NCBI RefSeq assembly: GCF_016464305.1
Contig: NZ_JAEIOJ010000002.1
Span: forward strand, 248,001-312,000
DNA: 64,000 nt
DNA from: Umezawaea beigongshangensis
GTDB lineage: Bacteria > Actinomycetota > Actinomycetes > Mycobacteriales > Pseudonocardiaceae
Direction of reading: 5' to 3'
The notes below the pieces were generated by a model. It had not been told where the DNA came from. It did not search any database and saw only the letters and a list, made by a program, of their open reading frames with translations. How positions within the stretch are numbered: the stretch's first letter is position 1; every line of letters begins with the position of its first letter. The translations under genes were made by a program, and so were the position numbers. Of the stretch, positions 1 to 12,397 are shown one piece after another.

Positions 1-962
1 CGGGGTTCCGACTCGGCCCGCAGGACCGGCCGGTTCTCCAGGGTGTGCGAGCACAGCTCGGCCAGCGCCTCGACCTGCCGCTGGATCTGCGGTGTCCGCG
101 GAGGTGGCACGTGCGGCCAGCAGATCTCCAGGACGCCGAGGATGCGGCCACCGGTGCCGGCGGGCAGCACCACCCGGCCACCCGGCACCTCCCGGTGCGC
201 CACGGACGGCAGACCGGTGCTGACCACGTCGTCGAACCAGACCGGCGCCCGGTCGACGAGGGCGCGGCGCGCGGAGGTGACGACACCGGGCGGGACGTGC
301 CGCCAGCGCGTCGCCTCCGTCTCGCTGAACCCCGCGTGCCCGGCCAGGTCGAGAGAACCGTCGGAGGCCGCCGCCCACACCGCGACCGCGGTCGCGCCCA
401 GCGGGGCCAGCGCGTGCTGGAGCAGCGCCTCCGCCACCGCCTGCGTGTCGCTCGCCCCCAGCACACCGCTCTCGGTGGTGCGCAACCGGACCACCGCCGA
501 GGACACCGTCCCCGAGTTCCCGGTCCCGGTGCGCACGTGGTCCACGAAGGCGCTGGCCGCCTCGGCGAGCTGGTCGTGCGACGCCTGGTCCACGATCTCC
601 GCCGCCAGCTCCAGCTGCGTCACCCCCGCGCGCTCGGCGAGTTCGGCGAGCTGCTTGGCGGCCCTGGTGGGGCCGCAGCGCAGCCGCTCCACCAGCACGC
701 CCTTCGCCAGCTCGATCAGCGCGCGCCCGTCCGCCGTCGCCTGCGCCTCCCGCACCCTGCGGCTGAGCCGCTCGACGGTCGCGGCCAGTCTGTCCAGGTT
801 GGACCGCATGCTGGTGTGGACGTCCGGCACCTCCGCGAGCGCGCTGAAGGTCGAGTCGTCGTCGGAGAAGTCCGTCGACAACGCCCCGCCCTCCTCCGGG
901 AGCGGCGTCGGCACGAGCCCGGCCGGTGGCTGTCCGGCGCGCTCGTCCCCCGGCGCGATCAC
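1..962 (-). CDS. ANTAR-GAF regulatory protein, partial at window edge
   Basis: The frame reads leftward and leaves the window after 320 codons, so the C-terminus is missing. I place the start at the GTG at 962 because GAGGAG lies six bases upstream. Residues 1-50 are an acidic linker, 50-80 look helical or coiled, and about 75-130 match an ANTAR RNA-binding domain (LIELAKGVLVERLRCGPTRA, then a helix with LAELAERAGVT). From about 145 to 310 follows a GAF-like sensor domain (ALLQHALAPLGATAVAVWAA, later GGRILGVLEICWPH). ANTAR before GAF is the reverse of the common order. ANTAR proteins bind nascent RNA and prevent termination. It starts 46 bases after the hybrid kinase, so the two are probably cotranscribed. 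A further domain, such as a SpoIIE-type phosphatase, could lie outside the window. Confidence 0.75.
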   Translation of the reverse strand, partial: MIAPGDERAGQPPAGLVPTPLPEEGGALSTDFSDDDSTFSALAEVPDVHTSMRSNLDRLAATVERLSRRVREAQATADGRALIELAKGVLVERLRCGPTRAAKQLAELAERAGVTQLELAAEIVDQASHDQLAEAASAFVDHVRTGTGNSGTVSSAVVRLRTTESGVLGASDTQAVAEALLQHALAPLGATAVAVWAAASDGSLDLAGHAGFSETEATRWRHVPPGVVTSARRALVDRAPVWFDDVVSTGLPSVAHREVPGGRVVLPAGTGGRILGVLEICWPHVPPPRTPQIQRQVEALAELCSHTLENRPVLRAESEP

Positions 963-1008
963 CGCCCGCTCCTCGTCACCCGGTCCCACGACCGGCACGT
1001 CTCCCGCG

Positions 1009-5298
<4,290 letters not shown>

Positions 5299-5525
5299 GT
5301 CCACCCTCGTTCCACTCCCGGCCTGAACCCGTGCGGTGCGACGCCGATCCCGCACGATCGGCCGACCTGCCCGCGCACACGCTACAGCGACGACAACGCC
5401 CCGGAGCACCGCTGATCTCTCCGGCGGACGGTCCGCGCCGCCGGGCGGCACGCCGGTCTTCTCCCTCGCCCGCGCCACGACCTCCGTCCGGGGGCGGCCG
5501 GTCCCGGCGACCACCCCGCGGCGAA

Positions 5526-5565
5526 GTCAAAAAACTTTGACATGATGTCAGCTCTGCTTTACATT
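5526..5565 (+). promoter_or_regulatory. Strong sigma70-type promoter with two overlapping inverted repeats
   Basis: TTGACA at 5537-5542 and TACATT at 5560-5565 are separated by 17 bases, an unusually good vegetative-type promoter for this DNA. The -35 box is covered by two perfect inverted repeats: GTCAAA-4-TTTGAC (5526-5541) and TGACAT-G-ATGTCA (5538-5550). They could be operators for the small XRE regulator in the operon that starts at 5600. The rest of the 5299-5599 gap shows no gene; it carries the leader of the divergent kinase. Confidence 0.6.
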
Positions 5566-5599
5566 CATGTCCATCGACCAGCGAGCAGAAGGAGCGGGT

Positions 5600-6025
5600 G
5601 TGGCGTTCGAGGAGAAGCGCGCGTGGATCATGGCGGTGCTCGCCGTCTGCGCGTACGGGACCTACCTGGCCGTCGTCCTCGCGGGAGCGGGAGGGGCGCC
5701 CCTCACCGAGGCGTCGTACGGCGCGGCGCTGCTGTGGACGGTCGGCGCCGCGGTCGTGGGGCAGATCGTGCTCGACGTCGTCGTCTCGGCGGTGTCGGAG
5801 GACTCGAACCAGAAGGACCAGCGCGACCGGGAGATCCTGCGGTTCGGCGACCACGTCGGACAGTCGTTCGTCGTCGTCGGCGGAGTCGCCGCGCTGTGCA
5901 TGGCGATGGCCGAGCTGAACCACTTCTGGATCGCCAACACGCTCTACGCGGGGTTCGCCCTGTCGGCCGTCCTCGGGTCGGTGGCCAAGATCGTCGCCTA
6001 CCGGCGGGGCTTCCAGCCGTGGTGA
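5600..6025 (+). CDS. Four-helix membrane protein of unknown function
   Basis: The start is taken as GTG 5600, five bases after AAGGAG; an in-frame ATG at 5567 lies before this ribosome site and inside the promoter region. The 141-residue product has four likely membrane helices (about 8-28, 39-62, 85-103, 108-132) with a charged loop rich in D, Q, K and R between helices 2 and 3. Similar small membrane proteins are commonly encoded next to short XRE regulators in Gram-positive bacteria, but I cannot assign a function. It is the first gene of a three-gene operon whose members overlap by four bases. Confidence 0.8.
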   Translation: MAFEEKRAWIMAVLAVCAYGTYLAVVLAGAGGAPLTEASYGAALLWTVGAAVVGQIVLDVVVSAVSEDSNQKDQRDREILRFGDHVGQSFVVVGGVAALCMAMAELNHFWIANTLYAGFALSAVLGSVAKIVAYRRGFQPW

Positions 6026-6252
6026 AGCCGACCAGGGTCACGAACTCCATCCGCTCCCTGCGCTTCGCGCACGGGCAGATGACCCAGGCGGACCTGGCGA
6101 ACCGCATCGGCGTGACCAGGCAGACCGTCATCGCCATCGAACAGGGCCGCTACTCGCCGTCCCTGGAGATGGCCTTCCAGATCGCGCGGGTGTTCGGCGC
6201 CGCGCTCGACGACGTGTTCCAGTACCCCGACAGCACAGGAGAGACACCGTGA
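6022..6252 (+). CDS. Small XRE-family transcriptional regulator
   Basis: A 76-residue protein consisting of little more than one helix-turn-helix: MTQADLANRIGVTRQTVIAIEQ, quoted here as MTQADLANRIGV then TRQTVIAIEQ, followed by SPSLEMAFQIARVFG and DDVFQYP. This matches the short YozG-like XRE regulators. GTG 6022 overlaps the stop of the membrane-protein gene as GTGA, so translation is coupled. It probably controls its own operon through the inverted repeats at the promoter. It may sense something through the membrane partner, but that is inference. Confidence 0.9.
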   Translation: MKPTRVTNSIRSLRFAHGQMTQADLANRIGVTRQTVIAIEQGRYSPSLEMAFQIARVFGAALDDVFQYPDSTGETP

Positions 6253-7220
6253 AGGCGATCGTCCAGGACAACTACGGCTCACCCGACGTCCTCGAACTCC
6301 GGGACGTCGACACACCGGTGGCGGGAGCCGGCGAGGTGCTGGTGCGGGTGCACGCGGCGGGCGTCGACCCCGGCGTCTGGCACCTCACGACCGGGCGGCC
6401 GCTCCTGCTCCGCCTCACGGGCCTCGGGCTGCGCGCGCCGAAGGTGCGCGTGCGGGGCATGGACGTCGCGGGGCGCGTCGAGGCGGTCGGCGACGGCGTG
6501 ACCGGGTTCCAGCCGGGCGACGAGGTGTTCGGCACCTGCGACGGCTCCTTCGCCGAGCACGTGAGCGTCACGCCGGACAGGTTGGCGCACAAGCCCGCGA
6601 ACCTCTCCTTCGAGCAGGCGGCGGCGGTCCCCATCTCGGCCGTCACCGCGTTGCAGGGGCTGCGCGACCGCGGCGAGGTGCAGCCGGGGCAGCGGGTCCT
6701 GGTCATCGGCGCCGGCGGGGGCGTCGGCACCTTCGCCGTGCAACTGGCCAAGGTGTTCGGGGCGCACGTCACCGGCGTGTGCAGCACGGAGAAGACGGAC
6801 CTCGTCCGGTCCCTGGGCGCGGACGAGGTCGTGGACCGCACCCGCGAGGACTTCGCGGACGGCACGCGCCACTACGACCTCGTCCTGGACACGGCGGGCA
6901 ACCGGCCGTTGTCCCACGTGCGCCGAGCCCTCGCGCCGCGGGGAACCCTCGTGATCGTCGGGGGCGAGGGGCCTGGCAAGTTCTTCGGCGGTGTGGACCG
7001 CGTGCTGCGGGCGCTCCTGCTGTCGCCGTTCGTGCGTCAGCGGTTGCGCGGACTGGTCTCCAGCGTGGGCGCCGAGGACCTCCGGTTCCTGCGGCAGGTC
7101 GTCGAGGACGGCGGGCTCACGCCTGTGATCGGCCGGACCTACCCGCTCGCCGAGGCGGCGGACGCCGTCCGGCACGTCGGCGAGGGACACGCGCGGGGCA
7201 AGGTCGTCCTCACCGTGTGA
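6249..7220 (+). CDS. NAD(P)-dependent MDR oxidoreductase, quinone-reductase type
   Basis: A 323-residue medium-chain dehydrogenase/reductase. The GroES-like N-terminal half includes GMDVAGRVEAVGDGVTGFQPG and the Rossmann half has VLVIGAGGGVGTFAVQLAK near residue 155. The cysteine and histidine ligands of zinc alcohol dehydrogenases are absent, which points to a zinc-free quinone or enone reductase. GTG 6249 overlaps the regulator stop by four bases, making it the third gene of the operon. It likely reduces an electrophilic carbonyl substrate with NADPH, but the substrate cannot be read from sequence. Confidence 0.9.
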   Translation: MKAIVQDNYGSPDVLELRDVDTPVAGAGEVLVRVHAAGVDPGVWHLTTGRPLLLRLTGLGLRAPKVRVRGMDVAGRVEAVGDGVTGFQPGDEVFGTCDGSFAEHVSVTPDRLAHKPANLSFEQAAAVPISAVTALQGLRDRGEVQPGQRVLVIGAGGGVGTFAVQLAKVFGAHVTGVCSTEKTDLVRSLGADEVVDRTREDFADGTRHYDLVLDTAGNRPLSHVRRALAPRGTLVIVGGEGPGKFFGGVDRVLRALLLSPFVRQRLRGLVSSVGAEDLRFLRQVVEDGGLTPVIGRTYPLAEAADAVRHVGEGHARGKVVLTV

Positions 7221-7241
7221 GCCGCGCTCCCGCGCCGGACG

Positions 7242-7931
7242 TCACCGTCCGTCGGCGAGCTGCTCGGCGAGCACTCGACCGGCGGAGCGGACGTGCTCCT
7301 CCGCGACGCGTTCGAGGGTCGTCAGGTCCTTCACCCGCAGCAGCGCCACCAGTTCGCGGTGCTCGTCCACGACGATCCCCCGGTACTGCTCGTGGCCCAG
7401 CCGGACGCGGGTGAGCAGGAACAGGTGCACCTGCGACCGGATGGCCAGCCAGGCGTCCAGGAGCCGCCGGTTCCCGGACAGCCGGTAGATCCGGTCGTGG
7501 AACTCGACGTCCAGGGCGAGCAGCCGGGTCACGTCGGCACCGCGGGCGATCTCGGCGGCCATCGTGTCCACCAGCCGGTCGAGGTCGTCCCACTCGAACG
7601 CGCCGGAGCGTTCGGCGGCGGCGCGAGCGGCGACGCGCTCCAGGGCGGCGCGCACGGCGTAGACCTCCTCGACGTCGGGCGCGGTCACCTCGGTCACCCT
7701 GGTGCCGCGGTGCCACTCGCTCTGCACGAGGCCCTCGCGGGCGAGCACCGCGAGCCCCTCACGCACCGCACCGCGGCTGACGCCCAGGGACGCGGCCAGT
7801 TCGACCTCCCGCAGCGCGCCACCCGGCTGGAACAGACCGGTGAAGATCGCTTCGCGGACGCGGTCGGCGGCCTCGTCGGCGAGCCCGCGGCGCTCCGCCC
7901 GGCGGATCGGCGCAAGAGGGGACGGCTCCAT
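7242..7931 (-). CDS. GntR-family regulator, FCD (FadR) subfamily
   Basis: A 229-residue protein. The winged helix occupies about residues 20-90 (LREVELAASLGVSRGAVREG, LAREGLVQ) and the all-helical FCD ligand domain about 95-220. That domain carries D and H positions typical of metal-dependent carboxylate sensing (DVEFHDRIYRLSGN, then HRELVALL). It is convergent with the MDR oxidoreductase gene and divergent from the VOC gene at 8000, whose expression it probably controls. Likely ligands are small organic acids, as usual for this subfamily. Confidence 0.93.
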   Translation of the reverse strand: MEPSPLAPIRRAERRGLADEAADRVREAIFTGLFQPGGALREVELAASLGVSRGAVREGLAVLAREGLVQSEWHRGTRVTEVTAPDVEEVYAVRAALERVAARAAAERSGAFEWDDLDRLVDTMAAEIARGADVTRLLALDVEFHDRIYRLSGNRRLLDAWLAIRSQVHLFLLTRVRLGHEQYRGIVVDEHRELVALLRVKDLTTLERVAEEHVRSAGRVLAEQLADGR

Positions 7932-7936
7932 GTCCT

Positions 7937-7948
7937 AATGTTGACATT
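7937..7948. promoter_or_regulatory. Candidate GntR operator
   Basis: AATGT-TG-ACATT is a perfect inverted repeat in the 68-base divergent gap between the GntR gene and the VOC gene. It contains the GT-N-N-AC core expected for FCD-type GntR proteins and lies just upstream of the regulator start, where it could act on both genes. Confidence 0.5.
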
Positions 7949-7999
7949 GACTAGCGGCACGGTCAAGGTGGAGTCACGAGCCGACGAAGGAGACACTCC

Positions 8000-8425
8000 A
8001 TGAGCAGCACGCGTCCCGGCTTCCACCTGGCCGTTCCGGTCGACGACCTCGCCAGCGCCCGCGAGTTCTACGGGACCGTGCTCGGCCTGTCCGAGGGCCG
8101 CTCGGCCGACACGTGGGTGGACTGGGACTTCTACGGCCACCAGTTCGTCACCCACCTCGTCGCGAACGCCCCCGGCGCCGCGGCGCGCAACGCGGTCGAC
8201 GGGCACGACGTCCCGGTGCCCCACTTCGGCCTCCTGCTCTCCGTCGCGGGGTTCCACGACCTCGCCGAGCGGTTGCGCGCGGCCGGCACGGCGTTCGTGA
8301 TCGAGCCGTACCTGCGGTTCGCCGGTGAACCGGGCGAGCAGTGGACGATGTTCCTGCTCGACCCGGCGGGCAACGCCCTGGAGTTCAAGGCGTTCCAGGA
8401 CGAGTCGCAGGTCTTCGCCTCCTGA
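8000..8425 (+). CDS. VOC-superfamily (glyoxalase-like) protein
   Basis: A 141-residue single-module VOC protein starting at ATG 8000 after AAGGAG. The fold is recognised from [20 protein letters not shown] near the start, a histidine in [10 protein letters not shown], and the late [16 protein letters not shown] segment. H and E residues in these three places could form the metal site. It likely acts as a dioxygenase-, isomerase- or resistance-type enzyme. The divergent FCD-GntR gene suggests control by a small-molecule substrate. Its last codons and stop lie inside the first copy of a 25-bp tandem repeat. Confidence 0.88.
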   Translation: MSSTRPGFHLAVPVDDLASAREFYGTVLGLSEGRSADTWVDWDFYGHQFVTHLVANAPGAAARNAVDGHDVPVPHFGLLLSVAGFHDLAERLRAAGTAFVIEPYLRFAGEPGEQWTMFLLDPAGNALEFKAFQDESQVFAS

Positions 8426-8505
8426 GGCGGCGCAGGTCTTCGCCTCCCGAGGCGGCGCAGGACTTCGCCTCCCGAGGCGGCACAGGACTTCGCCTCCCGA
8501 GGCGG
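8406..8505 (+). repeat. Four tandem 25-bp repeats overlapping a gene end
   Basis: Units begin at 8406, 8431, 8456 and 8481 and share the pattern CRCAGGWCTTCGCCTCCYGA followed by GGCGG. Copy 1 differs from copies 2-4 by a T that creates the TGA stop of the VOC gene at 8423-8425; without it the frame would run on through the array. Each unit contains a small GCCTC-CC-GAGGC hairpin. Confidence 0.9.
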
Positions 8506-8625
8506 CGGCCGGTGCGGACGAGGTCTCGCGCACGCCCCGCGGTCACGACCCGGTGCTCGCCGCTCGTGCGGCGGGTGTGGTCTCGACCTCGGCGGCAGCG
8601 TCGGTCCTCCGTGGACGGACCTCTT

Positions 8626-8668
8626 CCGCCGCCCGTGCCCGCGGAGGACTCGCGGGCACGGGCGGCGG
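8626..8668. terminator. Bidirectional hairpin terminator
   Basis: A perfect 18-bp stem, CCGCCGCCCGTGCCCGCG, closes on a seven-base loop. It sits between the convergent VOC gene and the small gene ending at 8673. There is no T-tract, as is usual in high-GC actinomycetes. Confidence 0.8.
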
Positions 8669-8672
8669 CCGG

Positions 8673-8903
8673 TCACGGGGTGAGCCGCCGCGCGAGCAGC
8701 GCCTTGCCCTGGTCCGCGCCCTTGCGGCTCTCGTTCTGCGCGCGGCGGAAGAAGTCCGCCAGCTCCGAGTCGCCGTCGCGCTCGGCGTCCTGGACGTAGG
8801 TCTCCAGGCGCAGCGCGTTGCTCAGGCACGCCTCCACGAACCAGATGACGTTGTAGTCCTTGTCCTTGGTGCCCGTCACTCCGCCGGTCTCGCCGTCGAC
8901 CAC
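8673..8903 (-). CDS. Small conserved helical protein of unknown function
   Basis: A 76-residue protein from GTG 8903, placed there because AGGAGG lies about four bases upstream. After a flexible start (GETGGVTGTKDK) the chain reads as one or two amphipathic helices: DYNVIWFVEACLSNALRLET and DSELADFFRRAQNESRKGAD. I recognise it as an actinobacterial hypothetical type, often near stress genes, but no function is established to my knowledge. It has its own SigB-like promoter about 40 bases upstream, divergent from the ThDP-enzyme gene. Confidence 0.72.
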   Translation of the reverse strand: MVDGETGGVTGTKDKDYNVIWFVEACLSNALRLETYVQDAERDGDSELADFFRRAQNESRKGADQGKALLARRLTP

Positions 8904-8940
8904 GATGCCTCCTCGTCGAGTTCGTGCGGTCCCGCCCCGG

Positions 8941-8965
8941 CTACCCCACCGGGCCGGGGCGACAC
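8941..8965 (-). promoter_or_regulatory. SigB-like promoter for the small helical protein
   Basis: On the minus strand GTGT, 15 bases, GGGTAG. This fits the actinobacterial general-stress consensus GNNT-N14-16-GGGTAY except for the final base. The -10 box is 38 bases upstream of the GTG at 8903. Confidence 0.45.
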
Positions 8966-9113
8966 GCCGGGGCCCGGTCATCACCCGGAGGCAGGACACA
9001 CGGGTGGACGCGTCCGCTCGGCGGTGCGCGGCGCGTTTCGGGCGTGCCGCGGGTGGAATCCGGTGCCCGGCGCGTTCGAGCGCGTCCAGCACTGCTCGGG
9101 AAGGCGGGACGAG

Positions 9114-10898
9114 ATGAGCCGCACGGTCGCGGACGCGCTGGTCGACCGCTTGCGCACCTGGGGCGTGTCCAGGGTGTTCGGCTACGCGGGAGACGGCATC
9201 GACCCGCTGCTCGCGGCGCTGCGCCGGGCCGACGGCTCCCCGGAGTTCGTGCAGCCCCGGCACGAGGAGATGGCCGCCTTCGCCGCCACCGGGCACGCGA
9301 AGTACACCGGGGAGCCCGGTGTCTGCCTGGCCACCCAGGGGCCGGGCGCGATCCACCTGCTGACCGGGCTCTACGACGCCAAGCTCGACCACCAACCGGT
9401 CGTGGCGATCGTCGGACAGGTCGTGACGTCCGCGCTGGGCAGCGGCTACCTCCAGGAGGTCGACCTGCACAGCCTCCTCAAGGACGTGTGCGGGCAGTAC
9501 GTGCAGACGGTCGCCGCGCCCGAGCAGGTGCCGGTGCTGCTGGACAACGCGATGCGCACCGCCGTCGCCACGAGGACCCCCACCTGCCTGATCGTCCCGC
9601 ACGACGTGCAGCGCGCCGACGCGCCGGAGGAGCTGCCGCACACCCACGGCGTCGTGCCGTCCGCCGCGGTCGTCGCACGACCGCGGGTCCTGCCGCCCGA
9701 GCAGGACCTGCGCCGCGCCGCCGACGTGCTCGCGGCCGGCAGCCGGGTCGCCCTGCTGGTCGGCCGCGGCGCGGTGGGCGCGGCCGAGGAGGTCGAGCGG
9801 GTCGTCGACGCGCTGGGGGCCGGGGTGACCGCGTCGCTGCTCGGCAAGCCCGTCCTGCCCGAGACCGCGCCGTGGCACACCGGTGTCATGGGGCACCTGG
9901 GCACGACGGCCAGCGCCGAGCTGATGTCGGAGTGCGACACCCTGCTGATCGTGGGCTGCAACAGCCCGTGGACCGAGTTCTACCCCGAGCCGGGACGGGC
10001 CAGGGCGGTGCAGATCGACGTGGACGCCCGCGTGGTGGGCAGCAAGTACCCCGTGGAGGTCGCGCTGGTGGGCGACACCGCCGAGACGCTGCGCGCGCTG
10101 CTGCCCCTGCTGCCGCGCGCGACCGGCCGGGACTGGCAGGAGCGGGTCACCCGCAGCACGTCCCGCTGGCGCGAGATCGCCGAGCGGCGCGTGCTGGAGC
10201 CCGCCGACCCGCTCAACCCGCAACTGGTCGTGCGGCGGCTGTCCGACCACCTGCCCGGCGACGCGCGGGTGGCCGTCGACGTCGGTTCGTCGACCTACTG
10301 GTACGCCCGCTTCCTCACCCTGCCGCCGGGCGTGCCCGCGCACGTGTCGGGCTACCTCGCGTCGATGGGGTGCGGGATGCCCTACGGCCTGGCCGCGAAG
10401 CTGGACGCCCCCGACCGGCCGGTCGTGGTCCTCGCCGGTGACGGCGCGATGCAGATGAACGGCCTGCTGGAGCTGATCACGGTGGCCGACCGGTGGCGGG
10501 GGTGGAGCGACCCGCGCTTCGTCGTGCTGGTGCTGCACAACCGCGAGCTCGACGAGGTCACGTGGGAGCAGCGGGAGATGGAGGGCGATCCGCGCTACCC
10601 GGCGTCGCAGCGCGTCCCCGCCTTCCCCTACGCCGAGCACGCCCGGCTGCTCGGACTGCACGGCATCCGCGTCGACGCGCCGGAGCAGGTGGCCGGGGCG
10701 TGGCGGCAGGCGTTCGCCGCCGACCGGCCGGTGGTCGTCGAGGCCGTCGTGGACCCGGACGTGCCACTGCTCGCGCCGCACCTGCCCGACGAGAAGGCCG
10801 CCGAGATCTACCGGGGGCTGGCGCAGGAGCCCGCTGGCGGCGCGGCGCGGGAGCAGCTGCTGCGGCAGCGGGCCGACGAGGGCCACGACGACCGCTGA
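9114..10898 (+). CDS. Thiamine-diphosphate-dependent enzyme (acetolactate synthase/pyruvate oxidase-like)
   Basis: A 594-residue three-domain ThDP enzyme starting at ATG 9114. The PYR domain carries the activating glutamate in RHEEMAAFAATGHAK (near residue 51), the central Rossmann domain spans about 195-330, and the PP domain has VVVLAGDGAMQMNGLLELIT (near 440) plus VLVLHNRELDEVTWEQRE. It resembles the stress-associated 'thiamine pyrophosphate-requiring' proteins of actinobacteria rather than biosynthetic IlvB; no IlvN-like small subunit is nearby. Likely chemistry is decarboxylation of pyruvate or a related 2-oxo acid. It is divergent from the small helical protein gene. Confidence 0.9.
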   Translation: MSRTVADALVDRLRTWGVSRVFGYAGDGIDPLLAALRRADGSPEFVQPRHEEMAAFAATGHAKYTGEPGVCLATQGPGAIHLLTGLYDAKLDHQPVVAIVGQVVTSALGSGYLQEVDLHSLLKDVCGQYVQTVAAPEQVPVLLDNAMRTAVATRTPTCLIVPHDVQRADAPEELPHTHGVVPSAAVVARPRVLPPEQDLRRAADVLAAGSRVALLVGRGAVGAAEEVERVVDALGAGVTASLLGKPVLPETAPWHTGVMGHLGTTASAELMSECDTLLIVGCNSPWTEFYPEPGRARAVQIDVDARVVGSKYPVEVALVGDTAETLRALLPLLPRATGRDWQERVTRSTSRWREIAERRVLEPADPLNPQLVVRRLSDHLPGDARVAVDVGSSTYWYARFLTLPPGVPAHVSGYLASMGCGMPYGLAAKLDAPDRPVVVLAGDGAMQMNGLLELITVADRWRGWSDPRFVVLVLHNRELDEVTWEQREMEGDPRYPASQRVPAFPYAEHARLLGLHGIRVDAPEQVAGAWRQAFAADRPVVVEAVVDPDVPLLAPHLPDEKAAEIYRGLAQEPAGGAAREQLLRQRADEGHDDR

Positions 10899-10907
10899 GC
10901 GGTCACC

Positions 10908-10935
10908 TCCCGGCGGCCCGCCCGCGCCGCCGGGA
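10908..10935. terminator. Hairpin terminator after the ThDP enzyme
   Basis: TCCCGGCGGC pairs perfectly with GCCGCCGGGA over an eight-base loop, ten bases after the stop codon. The rest of the gap to 11092 shows no gene. Confidence 0.65.
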
Positions 10936-11092
10936 CCTGCGGCGTCACCTCCGCGCCGCGATGCCGAGCGTCACATCGATGTTCGACGCACACCGCACGG
11001 GGTACCTCGACGTGGTCATCGAACCGCGGGCGACCACTCGCGGTGCTGGATCAGCCGTGCTGTTCCACCGAAGCGGATCACCTGGGGGACAC

Positions 11093-12388
11093 ATGGCCGA
11101 CCCGGCACCACTCGTCTACGCCGGAGCCGGTGCGGCGACGTTCGCCGCGGCCCTGCTGCCGCGCGTCCTCGACCGGGCCCCGATCTCGATGCCGATGGTG
11201 TTCCTGGGCGCGGGGGCGCTCGCGTTCACGGTCATCGGTCCGCTGCCCGACCCCGACCCGGTCGCGCACGCCACCGTCACGATGCACCTCACCGAGCTGT
11301 GCGTGATCATCGCGCTCACCGGCGCCGGCCTGGCCCTCAACCGCAAGATCGGCCTGCGCCGCTGGTCGACGACCTGGCGGCTGCTGGGCATCACCATGCC
11401 GCTGTCGATGCTCGCCATCGGCCTGCTCGGGTGGGGCGTGCTCGGCCTCGGGGCGGCGGCCTCGCTGCTCCTGGCCTCGGCGCTCGCGCCGACCGACCCC
11501 GTGCTCGCCAGCGAGGTGCAGGTCGGCGAGCCGACCGAGGACCGGGAGTCGGACGAGGACGAGGCCCGGTTCGCGCTGACCTCCGAGGCGGGGCTCAACG
11601 ACGGGCTGGCGTTCCCCTTCACCTACGCCGCCATCGCCATCAGCACGGTCGGCGCGGCGCCGGCGGCGTGGTTGCCGAAGTGGTTCGGGGTGGACCTGCT
11701 GTGGCGGCTGGGGGTCGGCGTCGGCGTCGGTCTGCTGGCGGGGTGGTTGCTGGGCAAGCTGTTCTTCTCGGCGCCGTCGGAGAGGTTCCGGCTCGCCGAG
11801 CACGCCGAGGGGTTCGTCGCGCTGGCGATCACCTTCCTCGCCTACGGCGCGGCCGAACTGGCCGAGGGCTACGGCTTCATCGCGGTGTTCGTGTGCGCTT
11901 GCACGATCAGGGCCGCCGAGCGGAGCCACGGCTACCACCGCGTGCTGCACCAGTACGTCGAGCAGCTGGAGCGCCTGCTCACGGTGCTGATCATCTTCCT
12001 GCTCGGCGGTGCCGCCGTCACCGGGCTGCTCGCGGGCACCGGGTGGCGCGACGTGCTGGTGGCGGCGGTCGTCCTGCTCGTCGTACGTCCCCTCGGCGGG
12101 CTGATCGCGCTGGCGCGCGGCAAGACCGGGTCGCACGAGCGGGCCGTCATCTCGTTCTTCGGCGTGCGCGGTGTGGGCTCGCTGTTCTACGTCGCCTACG
12201 CGCTGGACGCGGGCGACTTCACCGATCCGGACACCGTCTGGCGCGTGGTGGGCCTGGTGGTCATCGGCTCGATCCTCGTGCACGGCATCTCGGCCACCCC
12301 CGTCATGACGCTGCTGGACCGGAGGCGGCGGCGGGCCGCGCGGAAGCTGCACGGCGACGCCGCCGAAGCACCGCACACCGCGGTGTGA
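11093..12388 (+). CDS. CPA1-type sodium/proton antiporter
   Basis: A 431-residue membrane protein from ATG 11093 with GGGGG upstream. About a dozen hydrophobic helices are visible. Family landmarks are the acidic ion-binding helix ASALAPTDPVLASEVQVGEP, the ALTSEAGLNDGLAFPF segment (ND motif), and GVRGVGSLFYVAYAL in the C-terminal half. These fit the PF00999 sodium/proton exchanger family. It should exchange sodium or potassium for protons at the cytoplasmic membrane and support pH or salt tolerance. A GGGTAC element lies about 95 bases upstream. Confidence 0.93.
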   Translation: MADPAPLVYAGAGAATFAAALLPRVLDRAPISMPMVFLGAGALAFTVIGPLPDPDPVAHATVTMHLTELCVIIALTGAGLALNRKIGLRRWSTTWRLLGITMPLSMLAIGLLGWGVLGLGAAASLLLASALAPTDPVLASEVQVGEPTEDRESDEDEARFALTSEAGLNDGLAFPFTYAAIAISTVGAAPAAWLPKWFGVDLLWRLGVGVGVGLLAGWLLGKLFFSAPSERFRLAEHAEGFVALAITFLAYGAAELAEGYGFIAVFVCACTIRAAERSHGYHRVLHQYVEQLERLLTVLIIFLLGGAAVTGLLAGTGWRDVLVAAVVLLVVRPLGGLIALARGKTGSHERAVISFFGVRGVGSLFYVAYALDAGDFTDPDTVWRVVGLVVIGSILVHGISATPVMTLLDRRRRRAARKLHGDAAEAPHTAV

Positions 12389-12397
12389 CGACGCGCC

